DNA from: Candidatus Contubernalis alkalaceticus
Lineage (GTDB): Bacteria; Bacillota; Dethiobacteria; SKNC01
Reading direction: 5' to 3'
NCBI RefSeq assembly: GCF_022558445.1
Contig: NZ_CP054699.1
Location: 1,320,001-1,384,000 of the forward strand
Length of the DNA: 64,000 nt
Part shown: positions 16,754 to 24,965 of the stretch, piece after piece
Layout: the number at the start of each line of letters is the position of its first letter
Position numbering within the stretch: position 1 is the stretch's first letter
The notes under the pieces: model-generated
The model's input: the letters and a program-made list of their open reading frames with translations, nothing else
Told to the model about the DNA's origin: nothing
Database searches by the model: none
Program-made: the position numbers and the translations under genes

Positions 16754-17248
16754 ATGAAAAATATTGTTTTGATTGGTATGCCTGGTGCAGGGAAAAGCAC
16801 CCTGGGTGTGCTTTTGGCTAAGGCGCTGGGAAGGCCTTTTGTGGATACCGATCTTCTCATACAAAAAAGAGAAGGAAAATTGCTGCAGAGTATTATAGAT
16901 CAAAAGGGAATTCAATATTTCCTTACGATAGAGGAGGAAGTTATTTTAGAATTAGAAATAAACAATTATGTTGTAGCCACCGGAGGAAGCGTAGTTTACA
17001 GTCAAAAGGCTGTGAATTGGTTGAAAAAGTATGGAGTAGTATTATACTTGAGCCTACCCTTTGAAGAGATCAGAAAAAGAGTTCAAAACATAAAGACCCG
17101 GGGCGTTGCTATGGAAAAAGGGCAGAGTTTAGAGGCACTTTTTATGAAGAGGGTTCCTTTGTATGAACAGTATGCGGATATTACCATTGATTGTGTCGGT
17201 TTAACCATGGAGCAGGTGGTAGAACTGATGGTCACAGAATTTAATTAA
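16754..17248 (+). CDS. aroK: Shikimate kinase
   Basis: A 164-residue P-loop kinase matching shikimate kinase, which phosphorylates shikimate at the 3-OH on the way to chorismate. The Walker A is GMPGAGKST, the substrate-binding aspartate is in FVDTDLLIQKREG, and the VATGGSVVY segment and the lid arginine region (FEEIRKRVQ) are present. The longest frame starts at 16724, but GGGGGAG at 16743-16749 points to ATG 16754. No other aromatic pathway gene is nearby. Confidence 0.85.
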   Translation: MKNIVLIGMPGAGKSTLGVLLAKALGRPFVDTDLLIQKREGKLLQSIIDQKGIQYFLTIEEEVILELEINNYVVATGGSVVYSQKAVNWLKKYGVVLYLSLPFEEIRKRVQNIKTRGVAMEKGQSLEALFMKRVPLYEQYADITIDCVGLTMEQVVELMVTEFN

Positions 17249-17301
17249 AGCGAGTTTTGAACAAATAGCTCATAAAAGAGAATATAATTGGAGTGATGAA
17301 A

Positions 17302-17616
17302 ATGATCGTGGTTGAGGTGGATCCTGGAATCTGTGGGTTAATGTCTAAAATTACTGTAAATTCAAATGATGAAAAGACTGCAGCTGTAGACATAACTTCT
17401 GATTGCCCTGCGGTAAAGGCTATGGGTGAAGATTTAAAAGAGGTAGATTCACGCAAGGGATGTTTATCCAGGATTGGCGGTTCTCCGGTTTATATTGCGG
17501 CGGGGAAACGCTGTCATGCCGCTTGTCCGGTTCCTATGGCTATTATAAAAGGGATAGAGGCCGCTTGCGGCCTGGCTATCCCTAAGGATGTTACGATTAA
17601 AATATATAAAGAATAA
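17302..17616 (+). CDS. Small cysteine-rich protein, DUF6951-like
   Basis: About 104 residues with six cysteines, arranged as DPGICGL, SDCPAV, RKGCLSR, KRCHAACPVP and EAACGL. The spacing suggests a bound metal or iron-sulfur centre; this is inference. It resembles uncharacterised conserved proteins of anaerobes (DUF6951 type). GTG 17293, ATG 17296 and ATG 17302 are in frame; GGAG at 17290-17293 best serves ATG 17302. It converges with the cysteine-synthase-like gene 26 bases downstream. Confidence 0.65.
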   Translation: MIVVEVDPGICGLMSKITVNSNDEKTAAVDITSDCPAVKAMGEDLKEVDSRKGCLSRIGGSPVYIAAGKRCHAACPVPMAIIKGIEAACGLAIPKDVTIKIYKE

Positions 17617-17642
17617 GTAGTCAAAATGTAATTTTTTAATTA

Positions 17643-18593
17643 TTAATTGGTATCCCTGCAGGAGGAGAAGAGAATGGTGCTTAAATATCGTTCACCGGTA
17701 TCAGGAAGAATGGTTACCACAGTTTTTCCCGAACCTAATTTCTTAGCTAACTGCAGGGCTATCCAGGTATTGGCCCCTGAGGAAATCCCCACTAGAAGTC
17801 CTTCTTCTCTAGCCAGAGCCCGGGCAGTGTCCAAGGCATTTTTATCGGAAATCAGGGCTATTTCATCGATAATTTCTTTGTTTAATATGTCCGGTATAAT
17901 ACCATCCCCCATCCCCTGAATTACATGTTGGCCTATGGGTCCGCCATCCAGCACCGCTGCTTCTTCAGGTTCTACGGCTATTATTTTGACTTCAGGATAG
18001 TGTTCTTTTAGAACTTCTCCTATACCGGTAATGGTTCCACCGGTACCAATACCACTGCAGAAAGCATGGATTGGTCCACCGGCTTGTTTTACTATTTCCC
18101 TGGCAGTGGTGAGGCGGTGTATGTCAGGGTTTGCAGGATTCCCAAATTGATTGGCCAGCCAGACCCGGGAATCTTCCTGGGCCATTTTTTTAGCAGCCTC
18201 TCTGGCAATATCAAAGGTATCACCAATATTTTCACCTTCTGGGGTTAAAACAATTTCTGCACCGTATGAAGCAATTAATTTTCTTCTTTCCAGGCTCATG
18301 TTCTCCGGCATAACAATTTTACATTTGTATCCTTTTACAGCGGAGATCAAAGAAAGGCCAATCCCCTGGTTTCCGCTGGTAAATTCGACAATAATCGAGT
18401 CTTTATTTAGCAGTCCCTGTTTTTCAGCAGTTTCAATCATTCCCAGGGCCGTACGGGTTTTGATACTGCCCCCGATGTTTAGTCCTTCATATTTGACTAA
18501 AACCCGGGCGTCTTTTGGTCCAGCCAGATGTTGAAGTTGGATCAGGGGAGTGTTTCCCACAGCTTTTAGAATATTTTTGCATAATTTATTCAT
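17643..18593 (-). CDS. Cysteine synthase-like PLP enzyme with altered substrate loop
   Basis: A 316-residue fold-type II PLP enzyme of the cysteine synthase/cystathionine beta-synthase family. K45 in GGSIKTR is the PLP lysine and GIGTGGTITG binds the phosphate. The C-terminal PDTGERYLS block is conserved. Two normally invariant positions differ: the SVKDR motif reads SIKTR (T46 for D) and the substrate-binding TSGNTG reads TSGNQG (Q76 for T). This suggests an acceptor or donor other than O-acetylserine and sulfide, such as a sulfonate, phosphoserine or another beta-substituted alanine. ATG 18593 has a GGAGGTGCACC site at long spacing. Confidence 0.85.
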   Translation of the reverse strand: MNKLCKNILKAVGNTPLIQLQHLAGPKDARVLVKYEGLNIGGSIKTRTALGMIETAEKQGLLNKDSIIVEFTSGNQGIGLSLISAVKGYKCKIVMPENMSLERRKLIASYGAEIVLTPEGENIGDTFDIAREAAKKMAQEDSRVWLANQFGNPANPDIHRLTTAREIVKQAGGPIHAFCSGIGTGGTITGIGEVLKEHYPEVKIIAVEPEEAAVLDGGPIGQHVIQGMGDGIIPDILNKEIIDEIALISDKNALDTARALAREEGLLVGISSGANTWIALQLAKKLGSGKTVVTILPDTGERYLSTILFSSCRDTN

Positions 18594-18956
18594 TTTCTTA
18601 AAGGTGCACCTCCAAATATTTGAACAAATATCACCAGATTATGTTTATATTCTACAAAAGGCATCAACGTCCTTCTACAATATCTAATGTTTATTATAAG
18701 TTGTATAAAAAAATCGCCATATTGGAACCTGTCATATGGCTCAGGCGTTAAAACTTACTATTATTATTACGGCTAAAACTGCAGTTAAGCGGTGCCGTGG
18801 GGTCGGTTCCAGCGTCACTGGAGCAAGAGCGGAGGTAAAAAAACTTGGACGATGGAACCGTCCCCACGGCTTAGCGGTAGTTTGAATAAACAGCCTTTCG
18901 CTGTAGTGATAGAAAGTTATCAGTTCTGAAAAGGAAGGGAAGGGATAGGGAGAGTT
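18594..18956. other. Gene-free interval between cysK-like gene and lactate permease
   Basis: The 363 bases upstream of the cysteine-synthase-like gene hold no convincing reading frame. They contain the palindromic element described separately (18794-18870). Otherwise the sequence is AT-rich and probably carries the promoter of the cysteine-synthase-like gene. Confidence 0.6.
18794..18870. repeat. REPIN-like palindromic element A (GGGGACGGTTC type)
   Basis: Two 18-base arms (18794-18811 and 18853-18870) are inverted copies with one mismatch, built on GCCGTGGGG-x-CGGTTCCA. A smaller hairpin sits just inside the left arm (TCCAG at 18808-18812 with CTGGA at 18818-18822). The arms share the GGGGACGGTT core with the element at 38378-38406. 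Such elements spread by means of REP-associated tyrosine transposases; none is in this window. Confidence 0.75.
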
Positions 18957-20642
18957 TTAAAAAGTATGGGGAAAAATTATGTAGGTGAACAGAAGGCCTA
19001 TAATTCCTACCAGGAAGGCATAAATGAAAGCAGGGAGAAAATTTTTTTTAATTATCTCACCCTCTACACCACTGATGCCAACTGTAGCCAGGACAGCTAC
19101 AATATTATGAATGCTGATCATGTTGCCGATAGAACTCCCTGTGCCCTGGAGACCTGCGGTAATTAACCTGGAAATATTTAATTCATTGGCTACCTGGTAC
19201 TGAAAGCTCCCAAACAGAATATTTGAAACAGTACTGCTGCCGGAGATAAACGTTCCCAGAGCTCCTATAAAGGGAGAGACCAGCGGCCATAAATCTCTGA
19301 AAGTTAAGGAAGCCGTTTTGGACATGACCAGCATCATGCTGTCTAAACCTGAATTGTTCACATCAGACATGACCATGACCTGTACCATGGATACGGTAAA
19401 AATAAGAGCTGCAGTTGTAGGAATCATCTGTCTGATGGTTTTCAGCCAGGCTTCTTTGACTTCACTCTTTTTCATGCGGTGCAGCCAGACAGTTATTACA
19501 GCAACCAGGGTAAATGGAATAATCCCCGGTATATAAAGAGGCTGAAGTGAAAAATTGATCCCTTCCCCTAAGATATTGTTCCAATTCAAGGAAATACTCC
19601 TAAGCAGTGGACCAATTTTTAGGGCTGGAAGGCGGGTAACTAACAAAATTATAGCGATTAACAGGTATGGCAGCCAGGAGATGGCTAAAGAAAGAGAAGG
19701 AGCCTCTCTGTTAAGCGGTGAAAAACTGGCTTTACCCCAACGGTATTGCCATTTATCGGGAGGGGCAAAGTTCCAGGCTTTTTTTGGAATTAAAAAATTT
19801 CGGGAGGCGGCCGGGATGATAATGCCCAGACCCAAGAGCCCGCCGATTACGGAGGGAAGTTCCGGACCGAAATATACTGCCATGAAGTAATAGGGAATCG
19901 TAAAAATTAATCCGGAAAAAAGAGCAAAGGGCCATATCTCCAGGCCCTCTTTAAAAGATCTTTTTTCTCCAAAAAAGCCCGTTAGCATAGAAACGGCCAG
20001 AAGGGGTAAGAAGGTGCCTATAATAACGTGGTGCAAAGCTGACCAGATACCCAACTCTCTTAAAAATCCTCCATAGGTGAGGCCGGCGGGGAGCTGTTCC
20101 CGAACGTAGGGAGTGTTGAGCACAGCTCCTAAGCCGCCAATAATTGGCGTCCCTACGGCACCAAAAGTTACGGCAGTGCTGTTGAAAATAAGCGCGGCCA
20201 TAGCTGCGGCCAGGGGAGGAAATCCTAAACCAACCATTAGGGGGGCTCCCAAGGCAGCAGGGGTCCCAAATCCTGCTGCCCCTTCAATAAAAGAACCGAA
20301 GAACCATCCGATAATAATGGCCTGTATCCGTTTATCCGGAGATATTTTATGGAAGCTGTGGTTTATCGTTTCCATGGCTCCACTTTTTTTTAAGGTATTT
20401 AAAATCAGTATTGCCCCAAAAACGATGAGCAGTATGTTAAAGGCTTGAAGGGAACCTAAAATGCTGGCGGCTAGAATTCGCTTTGGGCTCATCATCCACA
20501 AAAGAGAGGATATCAATACCGCAGCAGTCCAGGCAGCGGGCATAGCTTTGACCGCAGGCCAGTTAAAAATGGCCATTAAGATAATGGTGATTAGAAGGGG
20601 AATAGATGCAGCGAATGCTAAGAAGGATAGGGAATAATCCAT
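18957..20642 (-). CDS. lctP: L-lactate permease family transporter
   Basis: A 561-residue integral membrane protein of the LldP/LctP family, which carries lactate or glycolate with protons. It has about a dozen or more hydrophobic segments from the first residues onward. Conserved stretches include EGAAGFGTPAALGAP and the FISGSSTVSNILFG and QGTGSSIGNMISIHNI regions near the C-terminus. ATG 20642 follows AAAGGATAA. No lactate dehydrogenase or lldR regulator is adjacent, so substrate choice between lactate and glycolate is open. Length is normal for the family. Confidence 0.9.
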   Translation of the reverse strand: MDYSLSFLAFAASIPLLITIILMAIFNWPAVKAMPAAWTAAVLISSLLWMMSPKRILAASILGSLQAFNILLIVFGAILILNTLKKSGAMETINHSFHKISPDKRIQAIIIGWFFGSFIEGAAGFGTPAALGAPLMVGLGFPPLAAAMAALIFNSTAVTFGAVGTPIIGGLGAVLNTPYVREQLPAGLTYGGFLRELGIWSALHHVIIGTFLPLLAVSMLTGFFGEKRSFKEGLEIWPFALFSGLIFTIPYYFMAVYFGPELPSVIGGLLGLGIIIPAASRNFLIPKKAWNFAPPDKWQYRWGKASFSPLNREAPSLSLAISWLPYLLIAIILLVTRLPALKIGPLLRSISLNWNNILGEGINFSLQPLYIPGIIPFTLVAVITVWLHRMKKSEVKEAWLKTIRQMIPTTAALIFTVSMVQVMVMSDVNNSGLDSMMLVMSKTASLTFRDLWPLVSPFIGALGTFISGSSTVSNILFGSFQYQVANELNISRLITAGLQGTGSSIGNMISIHNIVAVLATVGISGVEGEIIKKNFLPAFIYAFLVGIIGLLFTYIIFPHTF

Positions 20643-20771
20643 TAGTAAATTATCCTTTCAAAAAAACTTATACGGTTCTTCCTTTATTATTCCCCCCACT
20701 AAACATTTTAAGCACATCCAGTTACCTCTTTTAACAACCTCTACGATAAAGTTAGAAAAATGTCTAGAAAA

Positions 20772-20800
20772 TTGTAAGTTTAATTCCGTAGTGATATACT
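20772..20800 (+). promoter_or_regulatory. Likely sigma-A promoter before the unknown gene at 20831
   Basis: A -35 TTGTAA (20772-20777) and a -10 TATACT (20795-20800) are separated by 17 bases. The -10 ends 30 bases before the GTG start, leaving room for the GGGAGG ribosome site. Confidence 0.6.
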
Positions 20801-20830
20801 AGTTTTATCTGAAAGTGGGAGGTAATTTTA

Positions 20831-21472
20831 GTGGAAACCCCTGTAATTCTTACAACCGTACTTTTTGTTACCGTTGTGGTGTTAGGACTTATTGTTTTAA
20901 AATACTTAGAAAAAAGGTTGGGATTCATCCGTTCACAGGAAGTGGATGAGGAGGATAATCATGGGGTGCTGAACAAGCCGCCTACCTTCCGCACATTAGA
21001 TGACATCGATTACCTGGTGGAGTGGTTTATACGCAGGGATAAAAGGATAGACAATCCATATTTAAACAGCATGAATATTGTTGAGAATTTAGCTGAAGAA
21101 ACAAAGCTGGAATTAGATTCTATGAAGACAAAAAAGCAAATATTTAACAGGTACCTTGGGGATTTGGTTGATTTTCTCCCAAAGGTGGGAAAAGCAGAAA
21201 TGGTATTAACTGACCATTACAGTGGGCTCAAATCTTACGATATTGTTAATAATCAGAGCAGCAGCCAGGAGGCAGAGGATCCTTTAGAAGTTATAAAGGT
21301 GACAGAAGAAGTTTCATTGGCCAATATGAGAAGTTATATTACCGCCAAGATTCGTATATTGGGCTGGATTTATTATCTTGTATATAAAAAATGGTATAAT
21401 CAAAGGGACAGCGAATTTCTTGATTTCACGGAATATTTTTCTTATGAAACAGAGAACATAGAAAAACAATAG
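20831..21472 (+). CDS. Unknown single-pass membrane protein
   Basis: A 213-residue protein not recognised. Residues about 6-25 form one transmembrane segment (VILTTVLFVTVVVLGLIVL), followed by a basic stretch that should keep the rest in the cytoplasm. The remainder is highly charged and helical, with a hydrophobic patch near the end (ILGWIYYLVYKKWYN). A GTG start follows GGGAGGTAATTTTA and a sigma-A-like promoter. It converges with the Asp-box/coiled-coil gene seven bases downstream. Confidence 0.65.
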   Translation: METPVILTTVLFVTVVVLGLIVLKYLEKRLGFIRSQEVDEEDNHGVLNKPPTFRTLDDIDYLVEWFIRRDKRIDNPYLNSMNIVENLAEETKLELDSMKTKKQIFNRYLGDLVDFLPKVGKAEMVLTDHYSGLKSYDIVNNQSSSQEAEDPLEVIKVTEEVSLANMRSYITAKIRILGWIYYLVYKKWYNQRDSEFLDFTEYFSYETENIEKQ

Positions 21473-21479
21473 GCAAGTG

Positions 21480-23147
21480 TTACATGTTTTTGGGTGGGTA
21501 AATAGTTTTTGTAATTTTGCTCCAGAGGCTGCTTTTTTTAGAAGTGGTCTCTTTTAATTTTAGGATATCTTCTTTTAATTTTTCATTTATGTTCTTCTCA
21601 TTTTGCAATTCATTTTCTAAGCAGGTATTATGATCTTTATATTTCTCCAATTGTAATTTATAGTTTTTGATTTCTTCAGTAAGAGATAAAATTTTTTGGT
21701 CATATGTTTCTTTTTCCTGTTTATATCTGATTTTTTCATTCTTAAGCTGTTCATTAATTCCCTTAAGGGTATCTTTTAATTGTTTTTTTAGTTTATCCAG
21801 GTCTTTTTCCCGGGAGGATATTGCCTGGTTTAGTTCTCTGACTTTTTCTCCCGCATATTTATAAAAAGTGTTGTATTGCTGCTGCCTTTTATTCAAGATA
21901 TTTTCCATTTGGGACCTTTCTTTCCAAAGATTGGAGGCATGTTTAACCAGGTGGTCTGAATATCCTTCAAGTTTTAAAAAGGCATCTTCCAGGATATCCG
22001 CATCAATCTCAGGTTCAGGCAATTTTTGTTCTTTTATGGGCTGTAGATTTTGGATATCTTTTTTTTGAGTAGGAGAGAGGGAAGTTATTTCAGGTTCCTT
22101 CTTCTGTATGTAGGTTCCGGGTATTTTGGGAATAAGCTTACCGGGCGGGTATTCATCTGCCAAAAGCCATTGACATTTTTCTCTATTGGCTGTCCGGGGG
22201 TTTTGGGAATATCTAATAACATAGCTGTTTTTAAATGTGTAGCTTTCCGGTGTAGTCCAATTTACTCCTTTATCCCGGGAGCTGCGATAAAAAACGGTAT
22301 TTTCCTGTTTCCAATAAGCAGTTAAGCCGGTATTATTTAATAAGACTACCGGCAGAGGAGGTGATTTTAATTTTGATAATCCTAAGGTTTTTGGTTCTCC
22401 CCACCCTCCTTCAGGCCACCCTCCCGAACATCTTTTTCGGTATATAAGTTTATATTCTGAATCTTGATAATTAATCCAAAAGGAATGTAGATCATTTTGT
22501 TCATCTTCCAGGACCAGGGGGAAAAAATGGTTTTCATCTTTGGTTGAAATTATAGTTGGGTTGTTCCATAAATCAGTGGTAGGGTTCAGGTTTCTGTAAT
22601 AAAGAACATAGCAGCCCTCTCGGAAGCGTCTTTGAATCATATGGACTCTGTTTTGTTGTCCGGCAGAAAGTATTGCATAGTTATGGAATAAGCCAGAGCC
22701 CTCCTCCAGGATTTTTCCTGTTTCCCATAAGTCACCTCTCATGATGTGATGAATCAGCCTCCAACGGCTGCCGGAGGGGTCCAGGGTTAAATAACAAAGA
22801 TGAAGGGCATTCTCAGTAGATAATAAGCAAAAAAAACCTGCTTTTTGACCATCTTTCTCTCTGGATATGATCTTTTTTTCCCATCTACGGTCTTTTTGTT
22901 TAAGGTACATAATATTTTGATCCTTATCTCTATAAATAATATGAATTGCATTTTGAGTGTCTATGGCTGCTGCGTAACTCTGTACCGTTTCATGAAGAGC
23001 AATTTTTTCCTTTGACCAGCTGCTGCCCTGGTCGGAGGAAAATAAGTAGTTTAAGGTTTTATCTGTAGGATAAATAAACCAGTAACGAAGGTTATTTTCA
23101 TTTAATATACTTGGAGAGAGATGTAAATATTTTTCATCCACTTCCAC
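21480..23147 (-). CDS. Asp-box beta-propeller-like protein with C-terminal coiled coil
   Basis: About 555 residues, family not recognised. Residues about 10-340 contain repeated beta-rich units with two Asp-box sequences (SSDQGSSWS and SSRDKGVNW) and AIHIIYRDKDQNI-type strands, as in BNR/sialidase-like propellers. A basic/proline linker follows. From about residue 380 to 540 there is a long lysine/glutamate-rich coiled coil. No signal peptide or membrane anchor is present and the catalytic residues of sialidase are not evident, so a structural or adaptor role is more likely than an enzyme. The frame extends to 23246, but AGGAGG places the start at GTG 23147. Confidence 0.7.
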   Translation of the reverse strand: MEVDEKYLHLSPSILNENNLRYWFIYPTDKTLNYLFSSDQGSSWSKEKIALHETVQSYAAAIDTQNAIHIIYRDKDQNIMYLKQKDRRWEKKIISREKDGQKAGFFCLLSTENALHLCYLTLDPSGSRWRLIHHIMRGDLWETGKILEEGSGLFHNYAILSAGQQNRVHMIQRRFREGCYVLYYRNLNPTTDLWNNPTIISTKDENHFFPLVLEDEQNDLHSFWINYQDSEYKLIYRKRCSGGWPEGGWGEPKTLGLSKLKSPPLPVVLLNNTGLTAYWKQENTVFYRSSRDKGVNWTTPESYTFKNSYVIRYSQNPRTANREKCQWLLADEYPPGKLIPKIPGTYIQKKEPEITSLSPTQKKDIQNLQPIKEQKLPEPEIDADILEDAFLKLEGYSDHLVKHASNLWKERSQMENILNKRQQQYNTFYKYAGEKVRELNQAISSREKDLDKLKKQLKDTLKGINEQLKNEKIRYKQEKETYDQKILSLTEEIKNYKLQLEKYKDHNTCLENELQNEKNINEKLKEDILKLKETTSKKSSLWSKITKTIYPPKNM

Positions 23148-23240
23148 AAAATCCACCTCCTGTTGAAGTATTAATAATTTATATGCTTGGAAACAATCAT
23201 GGATACGAAAAAATATGATTATTTTTTTCCCCGGGTTAGA

Positions 23241-23271
23241 TTGCACACCTTCTTATACATATGCATATAAT
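23241..23271 (+). promoter_or_regulatory. Possible promoter for the cysteine-rich protein
   Basis: A TTGCAC (23241-23246) and TATAAT (23266-23271) lie in the divergent region at a loose 19-base spacing. The -10 area reads CATATAAT, which also resembles a mother-cell sigma-E/K type -10, so the sigma factor cannot be decided by eye. Confidence 0.35.
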
Positions 23272-23344
23272 GTTGTAAAAATAAGCCCAAATCCCTTCAG
23301 CAACGAAGGTATTAGGTGATAAGAAAGGAAGGAGGTTTTTTTAT

Positions 23345-24013
23345 ATGGATGGTTGTGGCGGAAAAGGTAGTGAATTTCAATTTAGTCAGGTTAATGATAA
23401 CGGCATAAGACCGGGACCCTGTGATCCTTACGAAGGTTGTCCCCCTCCCACAGAAATTGAATGTATAATGGTTGACAAAGTTTATGAAGAGTGCAAGGTT
23501 ACCCAAGTAAACACCGTAGATACAGACCTTACAGCAATTGCCGTGGGTGAGATTACCGATGTAACATGTGTGCGGGCCGAACTGTTTGTTGATGAGGATC
23601 ATCCCCTTGTCTGTGAAAAGCTGCCCTGCAGCAGGGTGCGATCAGCTTTTTATTACAGGTTCATATTTAGATGGACAGATGATGCGGGGGTTCATACTTT
23701 CACCAGTGACCCTATCCTGGTAGAGAAAATTGCCCGGATGAACCGGGCCAATGAACCGAGGTTGGATGTTCGGTGTGAAATCTTTGTTGACTGCATCGAA
23801 TGTTTTCTTATCAATCACACGGTGGTGCGCTGCTGCATTGGCAATCTGATAGTTTTCAAACTATTTGCAAATGTGCAGCTGTTGGTGCCGGCTTATGGTT
23901 TCTGTCCCGAGCCCCCAGACTGCAGGAAGGTTGTTCCTGATGCATGCCCAACACCTTCTGATTGGCTGGATACGATTATTTGGCCTCCCTTTTATCCTGA
24001 ACAGGATAGGTAG
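23345..24013 (+). CDS. Cysteine-rich protein, probable spore surface or coat component
   Basis: A 222-residue protein with 16 cysteines spread along its length (GPCDPYEGCPPP, LVCEKLPCSR, VRCEIFVDCIECF, VVRCCIGN, GFCPEPPDC). The alternating beta-strand layout, with a central RFIFRWTDDAGVHTF and later LDVRCEIFVDCIE, loosely resembles a SPOCS/DUF3794 domain; this is inference. No signal peptide is present. Cysteine richness without a metal-type spacing suits disulfide cross-linking, as in spore coats. ATG 23345 follows GGAAGGAGG. A strong terminator follows at 24072. Confidence 0.65.
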   Translation: MDGCGGKGSEFQFSQVNDNGIRPGPCDPYEGCPPPTEIECIMVDKVYEECKVTQVNTVDTDLTAIAVGEITDVTCVRAELFVDEDHPLVCEKLPCSRVRSAFYYRFIFRWTDDAGVHTFTSDPILVEKIARMNRANEPRLDVRCEIFVDCIECFLINHTVVRCCIGNLIVFKLFANVQLLVPAYGFCPEPPDCRKVVPDACPTPSDWLDTIIWPPFYPEQDR

Positions 24014-24071
24014 CCAGAATTAATTTTTACTGGATGGATAAGAACATATCAGTATGAATATGAACATAATT

Positions 24072-24095
24072 AAAGCCAGTGCCTTCACTGGCTTT
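24072..24095 (+). terminator. Terminator after the cysteine-rich gene
   Basis: A perfect 10-bp stem (24072-24081 with 24086-24095) with a CCTT loop, GCCAGTG core and CTTTAT tail. It lies between converging genes. Confidence 0.85.
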
Positions 24096-24194
24096 CTTTA
24101 TGTCCCAAAAAAAAGTTTTATATAAATAATAGCTTTACCGATTATGCAAAAAAAGTTAAATTGTTCAATAATATTTTTCATATGATATTGCAAT

Positions 24195-24959
24195 TTAATT
24201 AAACAGCAGGGTTATGTCGATATAACCCATGAGTAACAAGGCAATTATAAGAGCGGGTATGTGCATGAGATAAATTGCCAGGGAGTTTCTTCCTATAAAA
24301 CAAAGACATTTTACAGGAAAAATTTTTGATAAATCAGGTATGGGATATTTACGTACGCTTTTTGGGTAATACGTATTGCCTAAAGCGATTCCCGTTAAAA
24401 AAATGCCAAACCAGGGGAATAGGGGGAAATAATCTATGCTGTGGAATCCTGCAGGCCTCAGCCCTAACCATAAAAGCCAGGGGGTTTGTAGAATTAGTTG
24501 TGAAATGGGAAGGCTGAGCAGGATGATAGCTATCCCCAGTAACAGATTAAGGGCGGGACTAAAAGATAAAAAAGGATATGAGATTATTAGGGAGAGCCCA
24601 ATAAAGTGAAGAATTCCAAAAACGACGAACCCTTCTTTTAAGGCAAACCAGGTAATAAAGGTAATTATTAATCCCCAGGAAAAAATTTTCAATCCTCTTT
24701 TCAAAATTTTTATTAGAGGGGGGGATGCAGAAATTTTAGTACTGAGAGTAAGGGATATCCCGGCCAGAAGGATAAACATTGATGCTGCCGACCGGGAGAA
24801 ATAGAGCCAAAAACCGGTTCCTAAAGGGTAATTATAGTTGTTCCCCAGGAGGTTTAATATATGAAGAATGTGAACGATTATCATTAGAATGATGGCTGAG
24901 CCCCGCAGAAAATCCAGTTCATAAAAACGTTTCATACTAATATTGTTGAATTTTTTCAT
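24195..24959 (-). CDS. DUF1624/HGSNAT-type membrane acyltransferase-like protein
   Basis: A 254-residue polytopic membrane protein with the opening signature RFYELDFLRGSAIILMIIVHI, typical of the DUF1624 (heparan-alpha-glucosaminide N-acetyltransferase-like) family. About seven or eight hydrophobic segments follow, with a C-terminal FIGRNSLAIYLMHIP block as in acyltransferase membrane proteins. The family moves acetyl groups across the membrane to an acceptor; the acceptor here is unknown. The ATG lies only six bases after the stop of the deacetylase gene, so the two are almost certainly one operon. Confidence 0.75.
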   Translation of the reverse strand: MKKFNNISMKRFYELDFLRGSAIILMIIVHILHILNLLGNNYNYPLGTGFWLYFSRSAASMFILLAGISLTLSTKISASPPLIKILKRGLKIFSWGLIITFITWFALKEGFVVFGILHFIGLSLIISYPFLSFSPALNLLLGIAIILLSLPISQLILQTPWLLWLGLRPAGFHSIDYFPLFPWFGIFLTGIALGNTYYPKSVRKYPIPDLSKIFPVKCLCFIGRNSLAIYLMHIPALIIALLLMGYIDITLLFN

Positions 24960-24965
24960 AGGCTG

